DNA of 64,000 nt from Trichinella spiralis. Lineage: Eukaryota; Nematoda; Enoplea; Trichinellida; Trichinellidae. The notes under the pieces were generated by a model that had not been told where the DNA came from, ran no database searches, and worked only from the letters and a program-made list of their open reading frames with translations. The position numbers were made by a program, and so were the translations under genes. Below, piece after piece: positions 12,581 to 26,663 of the stretch (positions are counted from its first letter, which is position 1; every line of letters starts with the position of its first letter). The stretch covers positions 11,965,121-12,029,120 of the forward strand of contig CM012954.1 in the NCBI GenBank assembly GCA_000181795.3. The letters are read 5' to 3'.

Positions 12581-12807
12581 AACCCGCAGCAAGCCAGTGC
12601 ACACGAGCAACAATAATAACTGTAAAAGATTACAAAGCTACAAGCCGTTCCATGATACGACCGTTACGTCACATGCAGTCTGCATATATTTTTGGAAAAC
12701 AAAAATAAATAATAATAAATAACAAAATACTAACAATACACGCCAACGCGAATGTTTTGAAAAACAACACGTCCGGCCGACAACAGACCAGAAGACAACA
12801 ATGCGAA

Positions 12808-12808
<1 letters not shown>

Positions 12809-12840
<32 letters not shown>
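12809..12840. repeat. (CAA)n microsatellite upstream of IRS
   Basis: About ten CAA units. Read as GTT repeats in the IRS transcription direction, roughly 0.3 kb upstream of the IRS start codon. Confidence 0.9.
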
Positions 12841-12841
<1 letters not shown>

Positions 12842-13830
12842 ATACAACAACGCGAGAATGCGTAAAATTCAGTAAAAAACAAAGCTTATTAAAGCTTTCA
12901 CATTTTCCATCTGTCACAAACTGGCGCCGATCCGATCATTCGAGCAAGTTTTCCATTTTCTGCTTGTAAACAAGCTGATCGAACCTGATTATTGAATTCA
13001 ACTCCAAAGATACAATTTCTGGAGCGAAACAGTTTCGCCTGATCTTAGCTGTACGATGATAAATTCACAGCACTGTAAAACAGACATTTAATCACGTCTC
13101 AATATAGCAACCATCTACATGGGAAGTTTTCACTTTTCATCAGCAAACTACCCGGCAAGAGGCTAAAACAATCTCAATCTTACTGTAATTATTATTGTTT
13201 TCCTACTGTAGTTTTTCAAATGTAAAATGCATTTTTTTCAGATCGATTAGTATAGCTAACGAGTGTACAGAGAAACTTATAAATCATTTGAAATATGATT
13301 TTAAAATCAACAGTCTCAATTATATTTTATAAAAAAAATACTGTTTTTCCAAATAATTGGTTTCCAACTTAAGCATAATCTTTGCAAAAAATGTACTAAC
13401 TGAAGGTGCACACGTAATTCATAAATAACTGACAAACAGAAAAATGTATTAATTAAAAGTGTTTATCAGAATGTGAAAGCATGGAAATGTATTGAAAATC
13501 GCTTCAGAATGGTTATTCCAAATTTACAGCATCAGTACACAGTCAAAATGATGCTGCAAACGTAGAAATGTTTTTCGATTCTTTCTTTTTCTTTAAGACT
13601 GATGTTCTCCGGAATAAAAGAGATCCATACGCATGAAAATGGGATTTGAAAAGAAAAAAAACAGACAACGCTACTTTAATGACGCAAGAAGCAATATGAC
13701 GCAGGGCTGCTAATCGCAACCGTTGCACTGTTTGAGTCGACATGGAAAATTGAACAGTGAAATAAATGAACTGTCATTTCTACAACTGAAATAAACTGGA
13801 GACCTGTGACTGTAATAATTAAAACATACA

Positions 13831-13857
13831 ATTATTTATTTATTTATTTATTTATTT
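13831..13857. repeat. (TTTA)n microsatellite
   Basis: About six TTTA units in the region between the ABCC5 and IRS genes. Confidence 0.85.
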
Positions 13858-14562
13858 GTGTAGTTCAACCATTTACAACAGTTTCGCTAAAAAATATCAC
13901 TACAAAAGTTGTCTATTTAATGAAGAGGAAAAAAATGTTTAATCAGACATGCAAATCTTACATACTGAAGAGGTGAAACAAAATTTTCTTTTCTTACTTC
14001 CTGCGCTACAGTTCCTTGCTTGTATGAAAATGGTTAACTGCTACAAAATTAAAATACTATTAATAAACAAGAAAAAAACTTGCACATTTTTTCACCGTTA
14101 CATAACAGAACAATCAGAACGTAGTAATACGGTAGATAAATATAATTGACAATTATCGGTATAATTATTGATTTCTGATAGATGGATGATTCATAAGAAT
14201 TGCTTCTTCGCAAAATCAATGCCGCGACCAATGCTAATTTGACATTGAATAATACACTGTTGAGACAACAAGCTGTAACAATCAATTAAATTAATTGCTG
14301 CTATTGTGGGTGTCCGTGGTAGATAACTTGGTGTTGATTATTTCTTCTCATTTTCAAAAACCATGGCGGCAATCACCAATTTACCAAAACAAGCACAAAC
14401 ATCATTACGTCATTTAAATCTTCCAATACACTGTTTTTGCTAACTACGTATTTTTCTTTTCTTATTCTAACTACCATGCATGCATTTTCTAACTGTGACC
14501 AAATTTTCGGTGATTTCCATTGATATTGTAACCAAATGTCCACTGATTACATCAATCACGGG

Positions 14563-14568
14563 TTTATT
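14563..14568 (-). terminator. Candidate poly(A) signal AATAAA of the ABCC5-like gene
   Basis: AATAAA on the minus strand about 170 nt past the stop codon at 14739. Positional inference. Confidence 0.45.
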
Positions 14569-14738
14569 TCACAAGTAATAAAAAGAAATACCATTTGAAG
14601 ATTTCATACAATCGATCAGCCAGTGACGTGCAGTGATTAATGAAGACGAGCAACACTGCATGTTTATACAGTAGTGTAACGGATAAGTAGAAAACAGTGA
14701 AACAATTCAACAAGGATTTAAATTTATGTTGATGACTC

Positions 14739-14746
14739 CTACTGAA

Positions 14747-14790
<44 letters not shown>

Positions 14791-17700
14791 CCATCACCAT
14801 TCTCATCATCATTATCCTTCGATACACCTAAACCAAGGGCAGTGACAGTTTGGGCAAAACGACTGTCCGACCTCGCTAATAGATCATTTCTATATCCCCA
14901 TTCCAGTATCTGGATCAAAACAACAACAAAAAATAACATTAAAATGCCAACAAAATAAACAAATAAAAGATGTTGCTTACTTGGCCATCTTCGAGATAAA
15001 GAATCTTATCGCACGCCATGACACTGTTCAATCGGTGAGCAATGATAAAAACTGTGCATTTTTTTGCAACATCATCAAAGCAACGTTGTACAGAGTGATC
15101 AGTAGCAGAATCGAGATGAGCAGTCGCTTCATCGAGCAGAAAGATCGACACATTTTGCAAAAATGCTCTCGCCATACAAATCAACTGCCTCTCGCCAACC
15201 GAGAAATTGCGACCGCCTTGCTCAATTCTAGTATCCAAACCGTTGCCCATCTTCTGTTCAACCTGTATATGTCAATACAAAAGTAACAAACAGACAGACA
15301 AATAAATAAATAAGTACCACGTGTTTAAGCTGAACGGTTTCAATCGCCTTCCACAACTGCATATCTGAGCATTTACCTTGGGGATCTACGTTAAAACGCA
15401 ATGTGCCCGAAAACAGCACCGGATCCTGCGGTATGACACCAATTTTGCAACGCAGTTGACGAAGATCAAGCAACGTCACGTCGTGCGAATCAATGCAAAT
15501 CGTTCCTTCGCAAATTGGATACAAGCGCAACAAAGCACTCACCAAAGAGCTTTTACCTGAACAACAATAACAACATTAACATTAATTAATAACTGTATTG
15601 CTTTATGTACGTAATATGTTTTCTATTTATCTTATAAATAATAAAAGTTAGCTGAAAAAAGAAAATAAAAATGTGCACAAATTAAAATACCAGATCCAGT
15701 ACGGCCAATAATACCAATTTTTTCACCTCCAGCAGCATCAAAAGAAACATTTTTCAACGCCAGCTGTTTGTCCTCTCCATATCGTAAGCTAATATAAAGC
15801 AATAATATGGAATGATTAACCTGTTTTTTTTAATTTTTTTACAATTACATTTACAAATTCCAATCGGTATATCTATCTATTTACCTGACATTTTTGAAAG
15901 AAACCGCTCCTTCTGTCAACCAACAAGCATCTAGCGTGGACTGACAAGCTGATAACTGTTCTTGCTCAATATTCTAAAAATCAGCTAATTCTAGCAAGAA
16001 ATAAAATCAAAAGAAAAACAAAATAATAACAACATTTACATCAATGTAATAATTTATCCTTTCAACTGAAATCATCTTTGATTCGAATTCAGCTTGCATA
16101 CGAACAGCAAATTGGAATATGCCGCTCATCTGTTTATAAAAGAATAAATTAAAATCGCATCATCATCATCAGCAAAAATTAAAACAAGAACAACATATTT
16201 AAATATTATTAAAAATTATACCTGCAATGCATAAGTAAGAGCCATTCCTGCATAGGCAGGATCGATGTACCCTGCCAAACCAATCATGAACACAGAAATA
16301 ACAAAAACAACGATCACAACAAGCATGTCCAACCATACAGCTAACCAACGCATTGCCGACTGGAACATGAACAACCAACAGCTGTTCTGATCGAGCAGGT
16401 GCTTCATTCTGTACATTTTTAATCATTGCAACGAACAAATATACATACATACATACATACATATATATCAGAAAAGAATCGAACAAACAAACAAACAAAT
16501 AATAATAATAAATCATTAACCGTTCAACAAAAACTTTCGTCTTGCCAAATGGTCGAAGAACGCTTTTTCCTCGTACAGATGCAGAGATGTGAGAAAAAAG
16601 AGGCGATCGAGTGTTATTTTCAATACGCTTTAGACTTGAAAATAAAAAAAGACAAGCATGCATATATATATATATATCAAGTGTAAATACGAATGGATAT
16701 TTCAAAAATACCTTCTAATGCCTCCGCGAAAGCAGCCAATAAACAATATAAAAATGCCTGCCAGAGGTACGGCAGCGATGAGAAACCAAGGAAAGACCCA
16801 TGCAATGATTATTAAATAGGCAAAAATAAAGCATAAATTTTGCAACATTGTGTCCAGTGTAAATGGAATCTTTGTATCTGCTACAAGTCACTTTCATTAA
16901 TAATAGAAGTAACAAATAAAAAATGTCAACTAAGCAACGAACAACTTTGATTTTTGACTTACTTTCATCAATATCCTTCGAAAATCGATTAATCACACGA
17001 CCAACAGGAGTGATGTCGAACCAACGCATTGTACCATGCATCAGACGTTTGAACATTGTATTGTGAAGATGCTCGGATGCTCGCAGTGTTACCTAATTAG
17101 ACGAGCAGCAAAGAAACAAATCAGAAAATGTAAAAAAGTCTTCTTTAATTTTTTGTATGCAAATAACAACACAACAGTAACGATAATTCATCTCGCTTAC
17201 CCCTACGAATACGTAAGCTTTGAGAACGGTAGTTAAAATGACCAATGGTACAGTCAGTCCGTAGACTATTGCAAACGAGTTCATTGTTTCAGGACTGACA
17301 ACAGAGGTGGAATTTTGTTCAGCAGAATGTGATGACGATGATGACTAGAAAAAGAAACGACAATTCGCAATAATAACATGCTGGTCAATGGGAAAACAAT
17401 ATTATCGACAAACTCCAAATTCTGGATGAATTTTCTTCAACCAATAGGACAACCAAAATGTTGAAAAAATCGTCGAACCAGTACTGAACGCGAACAAAGC
17501 TAGTACAAGCAGAACCATCCTAAAGCTGCCCATTGCTTCAAAATAAGATTTGTAAGTATTCATCGATAAACCCCTCTGCTGGAGATTTTCTTCAGATTCA
17601 AACAACTTATCTGCAAACAAACAATATGCAGTCAATCTTTTATACAGTCCATAAAGAATAAAATTTTTTCGAGAACAATAATTCCAAAAGTTACCCACCA

Positions 17701-20700
17701 TATTTGACTGGGACGTTGGCAATAATCTCTTTGACATATTGATCCTGATCCTGAATGCGAGCATCACAACTCTGCTCTGATTTCACAATTTCGTCAAAAC
17801 GATAACGCTGGCAATTGTCCATCTTTTCAATCACCGTTCCGTTGTCCATATAAATTATTTCTAATTATTAAACAGAATAAATTATTAAAAACTTCTTCAA
17901 TGATAGTGATATTTCAGTTTCATAAAACCATACCATCACCCTTTGTTATCAGCTCGCCAGATGACTGACAAAATGCCAAATAGGCAGCACAGCGTTGCAG
18001 CAATTCTTCGTGGCGTCCAAAATCAACTATACGACCTTGATCCATGAACAATATTGCATCACACTGTTTGAGAAACTAAAACCAACTACAATAACCGAAA
18101 CGTACACAGAACGGAAAACAACAAAAAAACTAAAAGGCGCACTTGAACACAGCTGGTAATAAGTAACACTGTTTTGCCAGAAAGATGTTCCTGTATAGCT
18201 TCTTTCAGTACTCGAGAGGCGACATTGTAGTCCAAAGCGGTCAGAACATTGTCCAATAAATAAATATCTTTTTGATGATAAATCGCTCTGGCAAGCGACA
18301 ATCTAGCTTTCTGACCACCACTCAAGGTAGCGCCACGTTCGCCAACCTGAAAGCAGGAAAAGTTGTCGCCACCGACGAACAAACAAACATGTACACCAAA
18401 ATGCAGTGCAAACTTCAGTCCTGTCACCGGCTGGAAATGTTTCAATATCGGCTTCCAAATTGCACACGCGCAACACAGTATTATACAGTTGCACGTTCAA
18501 CGTTTCTCCAAGAAGAATATTCTCCCGCACTGTGGCATTCAAAATCCAAGGATCCTGAGAACAATAGGCGACGCTTCCACCAACTTGCATTTCCCCATTT
18601 CCTTGTACCATCTACAGAAGTTGATTAAAAAAATAATACAATGAAACAATAAGTAATAAAGAGCTTTTTCACCCACTTCTCCAATGATGGCTAGAAGAAG
18701 AGATGATTTTCCACAGCCAACCGGACCACAAATTCCAACAATTTGCTTCTAATCAAAATCAAAAAACAAACAACTAACTAACTGAAAATTGCATTTCAAC
18801 TTCAACGCACTTTGTAAATTTTAATATTAATATCTGTCAGTGCAAACTGTTTGGTTGATGGACCGTTATCACGTAACAAAGTTTCCTTAGCATCGTCAGG
18901 TGGCTCTGAAATTATTCAAAAATAAATAAATAAAAATATATATATATATATATATATATTTATTTATTTATATTTATATATAAGTAAAAACGACATAAAG
19001 AGAAATACTTACCCACAACGTTCCACAGAAAGTGACCATCTCGAATTTCCAATGCCACTGATGAAGTAACGTGCAAATTTCTCACTGGCAAAAGTTCTGG
19101 TTCCATCAAATGCACCTGTTGATAATAATATTAAGTGTGAAAAATAAAAGTTTATTCTCCTACTTGGATCTTTTCTAAAGAAACCTTCGCTTCAGCCAAA
19201 TAGCGCATACCATAAGGAATCATACGAATACTGAATACCATAACAAAAAACACTGTAATAACAGCATATGCCTAAAGTAACTCAGATGACAAGTAACTAC
19301 TTCATTTTTGAGCGTTAATTCATGTGCACCTGATCTGGAAGGAGATCATAACCAAGAGATAAGTAAATTACAAAAGTGGAAGTGGCTGCAACAACTGGCA
19401 TAACGCTACCAAGACCAAGAGCTAAACTCTGAGCAACGGCTGTTTTAAAAAGTGCTTTCTTTTCATCTCTGCGAATATCTACACCAGATTTTTGCATTAA
19501 AAATTCACATTTCACCTATTCCCAACAAAAATTTAACTGAAATAAAACATCCAATCCACTTACTGTGTACATTCGATTCAAACGGATCTTCGAGAGCGTT
19601 CATCTTTATTGCCCGCATACAGTTCAAAATTTCATTGATCAACTTGATCTAGTCAAATTAAAAAAAATAAAGATTATTAAATGAAAGTCACAAAAAATAT
19701 GCTAAATTTAACATCAAGCAATTAAAGATGTTCTACTCGTTTCTCAGTAAATTCAATGGCAATTTTTCGCAGGAACACAATGCGCTTCCCGATGAAAACT
19801 TGTAGTACGTTAAAAATTAGAAAAACACCCAAGCCAATCAACGAACACGGACCAATCAAATAAAGCAAATAGATCACACCGCCTAGAAGAACCAAAGGAC
19901 TGACGACAACCAGCGGGAGAAATGAAACTGCGTCAAAAATACGCTGACTATCGTTGGCAAAGATATTCATAATCTGAAAAAAGAAATTAAAACAATTCTG
20001 TAAGTTTTTTTTAAAAAACAAAACAAGAGATCTCACCTCCCCAATTGAATCTTCGTTAGTTTCACGTTGAAACATCAAACGTTTGAACAAGAATCCCAGT
20101 ACAGCACCCCGAGCGCGTAAAGCGGTTCGAGTGGATATAGCCCATGTGGCGCCGTAAGATAAAACGCGGCATAGTTCCACGACCAACATCGCAAAAGCTA
20201 AAAAAATACCATATCCAATCGGCGCTTCTTCCCATCTCGTTTGAGTAAACTGTATCAATGCTCGAACAAGACATGTCTACATATGAATATCCGAATAAAT
20301 AAGCTGAGAATTAAACAGCAACTTAAAATTCTCACCGGTCCAATAAAACCAAAAATTAAACAAAAAAAGAAGCAGAGGCAAGCGAAAAAAAATCGCATGC
20401 GAATAAACTGGTAAAGCGACCTAGACAATGAAGGTTTCGTGGTCTTCTCCGACTCTACCTTCCATAGGTATTCTAGTCGGGCAATGTTCACGTTCGCAGA
20501 ATCATAAACCGAACATGCCCAAGGTTGAACATGATTTGGATCCTTGCCTCGAAATGTTGCCCAGAGATATTTAAAAATCCAAGAATACGTTATAAATGAA
20601 AAACAACCAGCTTGGTCAACACCAGTCGCACTTCCACTAGAAAACAAATCTGTATAAATAACATATTTCCTTTGAATTTGGAAAAACTGCTTTAAACACA

Positions 20701-22211
20701 AATAAGCGCTCTTTCACTTCATACAGCAATACATTATTTCAAAATTTATACATAATTACACACAACTGCTACATATGCATACTAAAAATAAGCTGTTAAT
20801 AACACTGCTATTGTATCAACGAAATAACTACACTATACTTGACTATCACTTTTCATACTATAAATGAACTATAACAAAATAGAGAAGAAATTTATATTAC
20901 AATGAAAATTCACTGGACCTCAAAATTTTAATTTGAAAAATGAATTACTGAAATTCGCTTACGCTCAATGTATTTGCGGGATACTTATACTATACGGTAA
21001 ATATATGGGATTCAAATTGACAAAAATTACCATCAACTTAAAATCACATCCCACAAGCTCCACTACTAACCACTGCCCATTTTATCCTATACTGCAACAT
21101 AAATACGTTAATAAATAAATGTTCATGAGCAAAAATTTGTCAGTCTAGGGAATTTCAAACCTTATCAAATTCAGTATACGGCTTTCGCAATTAACTTTAC
21201 TGGTTAATTAATAAATTAATTAAATTCAATATGGACAGCTGAAATACAGTAATAGTAAAGCTGAAAATAACAAAAATTACCAAATCCACTCCTCATGTAA
21301 AAAGGTCAAAGAACTGTCATTAAACCTTATTATCTACAAAACTTACAGTATGGTAACCAAACCGAATTCATTTTTAACATAATTCTAAACTTTCTCATGA
21401 ATCATGACGTGCCAACGTTACAGAGTTCTTTATACTAGATAAAATGACAGTACTACTAGCAATTCTATATGGTTCAAATAATAAAATATCACAGAACAGA
21501 CTTTTAACAACAATTTATCACGAAATATATAGATGATATTTTTTTTTATTATTGCATATTTCATAGTTATACCGGACATTATTTAATAATGAAATTAATT
21601 CGGTTTACGATAGACAGTATAAGAATAAAAATAAAAACATACTGGCTTAAATTAAAATTAGCTCCCCATAAAGAATATAATAAATAAATGGAATAGCGTC
21701 CTAGTAGCTATCGCCCGTAAACTGCAGCTAAACCAAATCGAAATATAAATTCACTGTATACAACTGAAATCTGAACCGCAGTTTTAACAATTAAAAAAAT
21801 TAAAACACTTCGCAATGTTGACAAAGCAGCTGATCGAGAAACCGACAATGCGCAAGATTAGTGTTAAAAAAATATTATGATTTACAATTTACTGTAATAA
21901 GTTATAAGCAAAGTTCTCAATAAACGTACCTCAGTTGAGAAGATCGTGAAGGCAGCAACTGTTTCAAAGATTGTCGAAACTGACCAAATTTTGAACTGCT
22001 GCTCGCTTGAACAGAGCTTTCAATATTCGATTCATCTTCTTCACTCCTCGGCCTAACCAAACCAGTGCATATAACGTAATAAATGAAACAAGATAAAAGT
22101 TAACATAATCAACAGGTTTCTGTTTTGAAACACTCACACCAACGCTGGCGTCTTTTCATAAACCACATCCTCATCATCGAAGTCATCATCAACCCAATAA
22201 TGCTGCGACAT
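14739..22211 (-). CDS. mrp-5: ABCC5/MRP5-type ABC transporter
   Basis: An ABC exporter without the extra N-terminal TMD0, built TMD1-NBD1-TMD2-NBD2. MRP5 exports cyclic nucleotides in vertebrates and heme in C. elegans. I placed 27 in-frame exons (1399 aa; human ABCC5 is 1437): 22211-22138, 22052-21930, 20636-20336, 20276-20037, 19973-19737, 19648-19564, 19478-19330, 19271-19164, 19115-19013, 18905-18811, 18748-18677, 18611-18414, 18346-18143, 18075-17934, 17860-17699, 17610-17414, 17344-17201, 17092-16963, 16877-16712, 16634-16521, 16408-16222, 16129-16040, 15973-15885, 15788-15691, 15556-15318, 15262-14981, 14909-14739. VDQAGCFSFITYSWI and NVNIARLEYLW match the ABCC5 N-terminus. NBD1: Walker A GPVGCGKS (513-520), Q-loop Gln548, LSGGQ (603-607), but Walker B reads LLDN and the H-loop reads ITS. 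NBD2 is canonical: GRTGSGKS (1165-1172), SVGERQ, LLDEAT with Glu1294, His1325. The C-terminus ends in a 14-Asp run. The ATG is preceded by a ttttcag acceptor (exon start 22216), leaving 5 nt of leader. The first two exons are less certain than the rest. Confidence 0.93.
14749..14797. repeat. (ATC)n/(GAT)n microsatellite coding for poly-Asp in ABCC5
   Basis: An uninterrupted ATC run (GAT on the coding strand) lies in the last coding exon of the transporter and encodes 14 Asp residues just before the terminal Val-Gln. Confidence 0.9.
16441..16464. repeat. (ATAC)n microsatellite in an ABCC5 intron
   Basis: About five ATAC units in the intron between the exons 16634-16521 and 16408-16222. Confidence 0.8.
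18934..18982. repeat. (TA)n and TTTA microsatellite in an ABCC5 intron
   Basis: A TA run followed by TTTA units between exons 19115-19013 and 18905-18811. Confidence 0.8.
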
Positions 22212-22229
22212 CGCTACTGAAAACAAGCC

Positions 22230-22970
<741 letters not shown>

Positions 22971-24736
22971 TTATAAATATTTCCGCTCCGTTCCATTGCT
23001 GAATCGTCCAGTCAACGTGCCAAGTCTTTCTAACAAATCGCCTTGGTTGACGGCAGACCTTGTCGGCAATTTCATATCTTTTTCACGGTCAAAAGGAATT
23101 CGTTCTCGCAAATTCCCAGTAGATGACTACAAATATAAAAAGCTAAATAAAAATGAAATACAAATATACAAATGAGTAAGCAACGGAAAACTAAATATGC
23201 TTTCTGGAATAACCGAAAACATCGATTCAACAAAGAGTGCACTTTAAAAAAAATTACCGCATCAAATCAATAAACAAAATACAATCAAAGAAATTCAAAC
23301 CTAGAATTAGAACTTAATTCCAAATTAGCAGAAATAATAGAAGAAGAAGAAGAAGAAGATTGCATTAATTGTCATGAAATTTTGAAAAAACCTTTTCTTG
23401 AATCTTGCGTTTCTTGTGTAAGTCCAGCAGCGATGGGCTCGAGAGTCTGTCATGTTTTGCTAATGCAGCATCAATCATTTCGTCGGTTCTTTTAACTGCT
23501 TTCAATTGTCGATGATGACGCTTTCTTTCGACATCTGACAGTTTCTGAAAATGCAACTAAATGAAATTCATACAAACAGAAAAGTCTTCAACAACAAATG
23601 CAAACCAAGAACACACGTAGAAACCAATATAAAACATTTCAATAAATTATAGGTAGAATTTTCAGAAAAAAATTCTCAATAATTTGTTAATTCATTTACT
23701 GTCATCATATGATCTAGAGTTGAAAGTAGTGGTAAAAGATAAAAGTGATTATTAATTTGAATTTTTAAATTCTTCTTCTATAAACAAAATTTCTAATTGA
23801 ACTCAATAAGTCATACTGTAATCAATGTCATTTGCAGTTCACCGTTGACTGTTAGTGACTACGAATCGATTGTACATGCACAAGCTTTGTTCCGTCAGCA
23901 ACAGATGAGTATATTCACATGGAATAAGAAAAAAAAGCGTACTTCAGTGTTTGGTGTATCAGTCCAAACAGAACGATCTTCAGACGAATCGACCACGTCA
24001 TGCTTACGAAATGCTCGAGCTCCAAGACCGAATGACTTCAAAGCTGGTGGCAGTTCTGTCATCCATGACTCACGAAGCTTTCCCTGCTTTTCACACTAAA
24101 CATGACAGTATTTCACACTTATTGTACATCATAGAAACGCATTCTGTGCAAAGTTAACCATCAATGAATACATGTAAATTAAGCTTTGCATAACTACGAC
24201 CAAAGATGATAACAATGAAAAGAATTATGCAAGGAAAGTGTTCTGCAAAAAAAGTTACTGACTGCACTGTTAGCCTGTCGAATTTGAGCAAGTCGAATAA
24301 AATAATCTTCATCGTGTTCCTTTGCAGAAACAATGTCCGACAAGGAGGGTCCAATTAGCTCGTCATTGGAATCTTCTTCTTCCACATTTTCAGGGACAAA
24401 ATCTGGCGGCAGCGCAGGTCCGTACCGAACATCCTCTTTCCCATCATCATCATTATCATTAGATGCTGCAATATATTCAACTGCTTTTATGACTTCTCAA
24501 TCTTTCAAATGAACAATGAAATAAAGAATGCTGCACAGCATTCAACAACTAGAAACGTGGTGAAAAAATTATACATTACACATTTGAAAAGAAATTTAAA
24601 TGAAAACAATAAGAAAACGAAGTTGTGGGATTTTGGCAAATATACCGCGTTCATTTCTTGATACAGTCTTTGAACTGCTTGGTGACGAAGACGATTTCTT
24701 TCCCCATGATGGTGGAAGTTGTGGTCCAATTTCCAT
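22971..24736 (-). CDS. gpalpp1: GPALPP1-like nuclear protein (GPALPP motifs, DUF3752 C-terminus)
   Basis: Five in-frame exons give 251 aa: 24736-24646, 24465-24263, 24095-23943, 23544-23392, 23126-22971. Human GPALPP1 (KIAA1704) is about 340 aa; its function is poorly known and a link to pre-mRNA processing is only suspected. The N-terminus has IGPQLPPSW, YGPALPPDF and IGPSL, a diagnostic set of GPALPP-type motifs (the first degenerate), with an acidic Glu/Asp stretch between. The C-terminal half contains RESWMTELPPALKSFGLG and DRSVWTDTP, both near-identical to the family, then a Lys/Arg-rich helix-like region (LSSPSLLDLHKKRK), RIPFDREKDMK and a TGRFSNG motif before the end. The second donor could be GTCAGT (24262) or GTAACT (24258); only the first keeps the frame. 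A 5' UTR acceptor (exon start 24740) leaves 4 nt before the ATG; a strong GTAAGT donor at 24890 suggests a non-coding first exon. Confidence 0.9.
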
Positions 24737-24959
24737 TGCCCTATAATACAAACGCAAAAACAAATTTACGTTACAAAATTAAAAATAACTACGCTGCACT
24801 GCATTTTGAATTCATAATAATTATTAAAATTGCTAAAGTTCATTACTGACACTTCTACAAAGAAAGAAAAAGAATTTAAAATTGACTTACCGTATTATTT
24901 CATCCACATATATGATAGTTATTAATTAACAGCATTTTGTGCTAAAGCAGACGTAAACT

Positions 24960-25721
24960 TACTCACCAAACAAATGAATAAATAAATTGCAAAAGTCCGA
25001 TTACAGTAAACAATAGTTATAGTGAAAATCAGGTTCTATTGCATTTGAAAATTATTGTTATTGTTATTTATGCATGTGATAAATGCCACTCACTGTTCAT
25101 AAATAAAATAAATAAATAAGTAAATAAATGAGACGAATTTATGTACTTTAGACATATATCCATTTGTCATCGTATTTGTTGTCGAAAAGAAACCCACTTT
25201 CTCTAAGGATGCTCAGATTTCTTATTCTGAGCGGGTTTCAATCTATTAAGGAGTTCTTGTCGACTTCGCTGGTCTCCATTCCTCTAGGAATAGTCTATTC
25301 AAAGTTCCATATACAGATCAATTCTAGCGCAATCTGTTTGCTCTATAGATCGATAAAATAGTCTTTCTGTGAACGATATATTCAACAAATACTACTCTAT
25401 ACAAATAACAAGATACAGTAATAACGAAGGCAATCAATTACAAGCGATCTCAAATAGCACACAAACGACATACACGGACACGTCAAATGTCTATCTATAT
25501 ATATATATATATAACACATCGAAAACTGTACAATAAGAAGTTTCTTTATGATATACAGGTACAAAGTATATTAAAGAATTCTCAACAGTATTAAAACTTT
25601 TTAATTTTAGAAAACTTCGCTTTTCTTTAAAATTATTTTATTGAATGAAATTATTAATTTTTATAAAGAAAGTTTGAATTTTCACGTTTCAAAAGTTAAA
25701 AATGCTGGTCAACGGGAGGGG
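24960..25721. other. Intergenic region upstream of GPALPP1
   Basis: AT-rich, with an AATA-type run near 25105-25130 and (TA)n at 25496-25513. It should contain the GPALPP1 promoter. No coding exon is seen. Confidence 0.5.
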
Positions 25722-26013
25722 TAGACTCATTTTTGCCATCAAAGACATGCCGCCTCAAAATTTGATTGGCTATAAATTTCCCATCCAAATTTGATTGGCT
25801 TCAAATTTCATTGGTTTACAAGCTGACTAACTTTCATTGATTGTCGTTGTGATGAATTTCATTTGTTATCGCGCTGCTAAATTTCACTGGTTGTGGCTGT
25901 GATGAATTTTATTTGTTTTCGTGAACCTAAATTTTACTGGTTGTCGTTGTAATGCGTTCTATTTGTCAAATTTCGGTTTCTTTTCAATGGTCAGTTTTCT
26001 GATATTCAAAGCT
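25722..26013 (+). repeat. Left inverted arm of the foldback element
   Basis: Pairs with 26664-26935. Contains three to four degenerate tandem units of about 50 bp with the recurrent cores TTTCATTGGTT, TTTCACTGGTTG and TTTTACTGGTTG. Confidence 0.85.
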
Positions 26014-26270
26014 ATACTATTTATATCCTATATATATTTAAAAAATTACTGTTTAATGGTACTTATTTAATTAAATTAATTACAATTAATTATTTAATAG
26101 AATTCAGTAAAATGGTGAATCCACCGCGAAAGTTTCCAAGTGATCTTTCTTACTAATAGCATCCGTAACTTTTAAATTTGTACACATTGCACTCCTGCAG
26201 CCTATTTTATCTTATATCAAAATAAACTATTCTTTAAAAACAATAGACACATGATGCACATTGAGTGTAC

Positions 26271-26327
26271 ACTTTGGAACATCATATTGCAATGTCCATG
26301 AACTTTGGAATATCATGTTGCAATGTC
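26271..26327. repeat. Short direct repeat in the centre of the foldback element
   Basis: A 26-bp unit beginning ACTTTGGAACATCATATTGC occurs twice with 31-bp spacing (26271 and 26302) and two mismatches. Confidence 0.8.
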
Positions 26328-26663
26328 TTGTATTGTGTTGTATTATAATGTTGTATTGTATTGTCTTCTATGTAGTTTTATATTTTTATCACTGAATAAA
26401 TTTTCACCACTGAAAATTATAATTATCTAATTCACAACTTGGAAAGGAAACTTTTGAACAAGTTCTATAAAATGCTGTATAGTACACAAGCAATAAACTG
26501 AGTTAGCATACCTTAAAGATAAGCAAATTTCTAAGGTGTGATCAGCATATGCACAAAAATATAATCTGAAGAAAATTTGCTTTTAAGATTATAATTTTGA
26601 AATGATGGTCAACTTTTAATTTTATTTAATGCTACTACAAATATATGTGGAATAAAAAAAGTT

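Larger units (their letters stand above)
12600..14562. other. Intergenic region between ABCC5 3' end and IRS 5' end
   Basis: No coding exon is recognised. It should contain the IRS promoter and 5' UTR. Features are a (CAA)n run at 12809-12840, which gives an artefactual poly-Gln frame on the plus strand, and a (TTTA)n run at about 13833-13857. Confidence 0.5.

Noticed and set aside
12757-12969. Plus-strand frame with a poly-Gln run
   Set aside because: Created by a (CAA)n repeat upstream of IRS; rest of the frame is unlike any protein and AT-driven.
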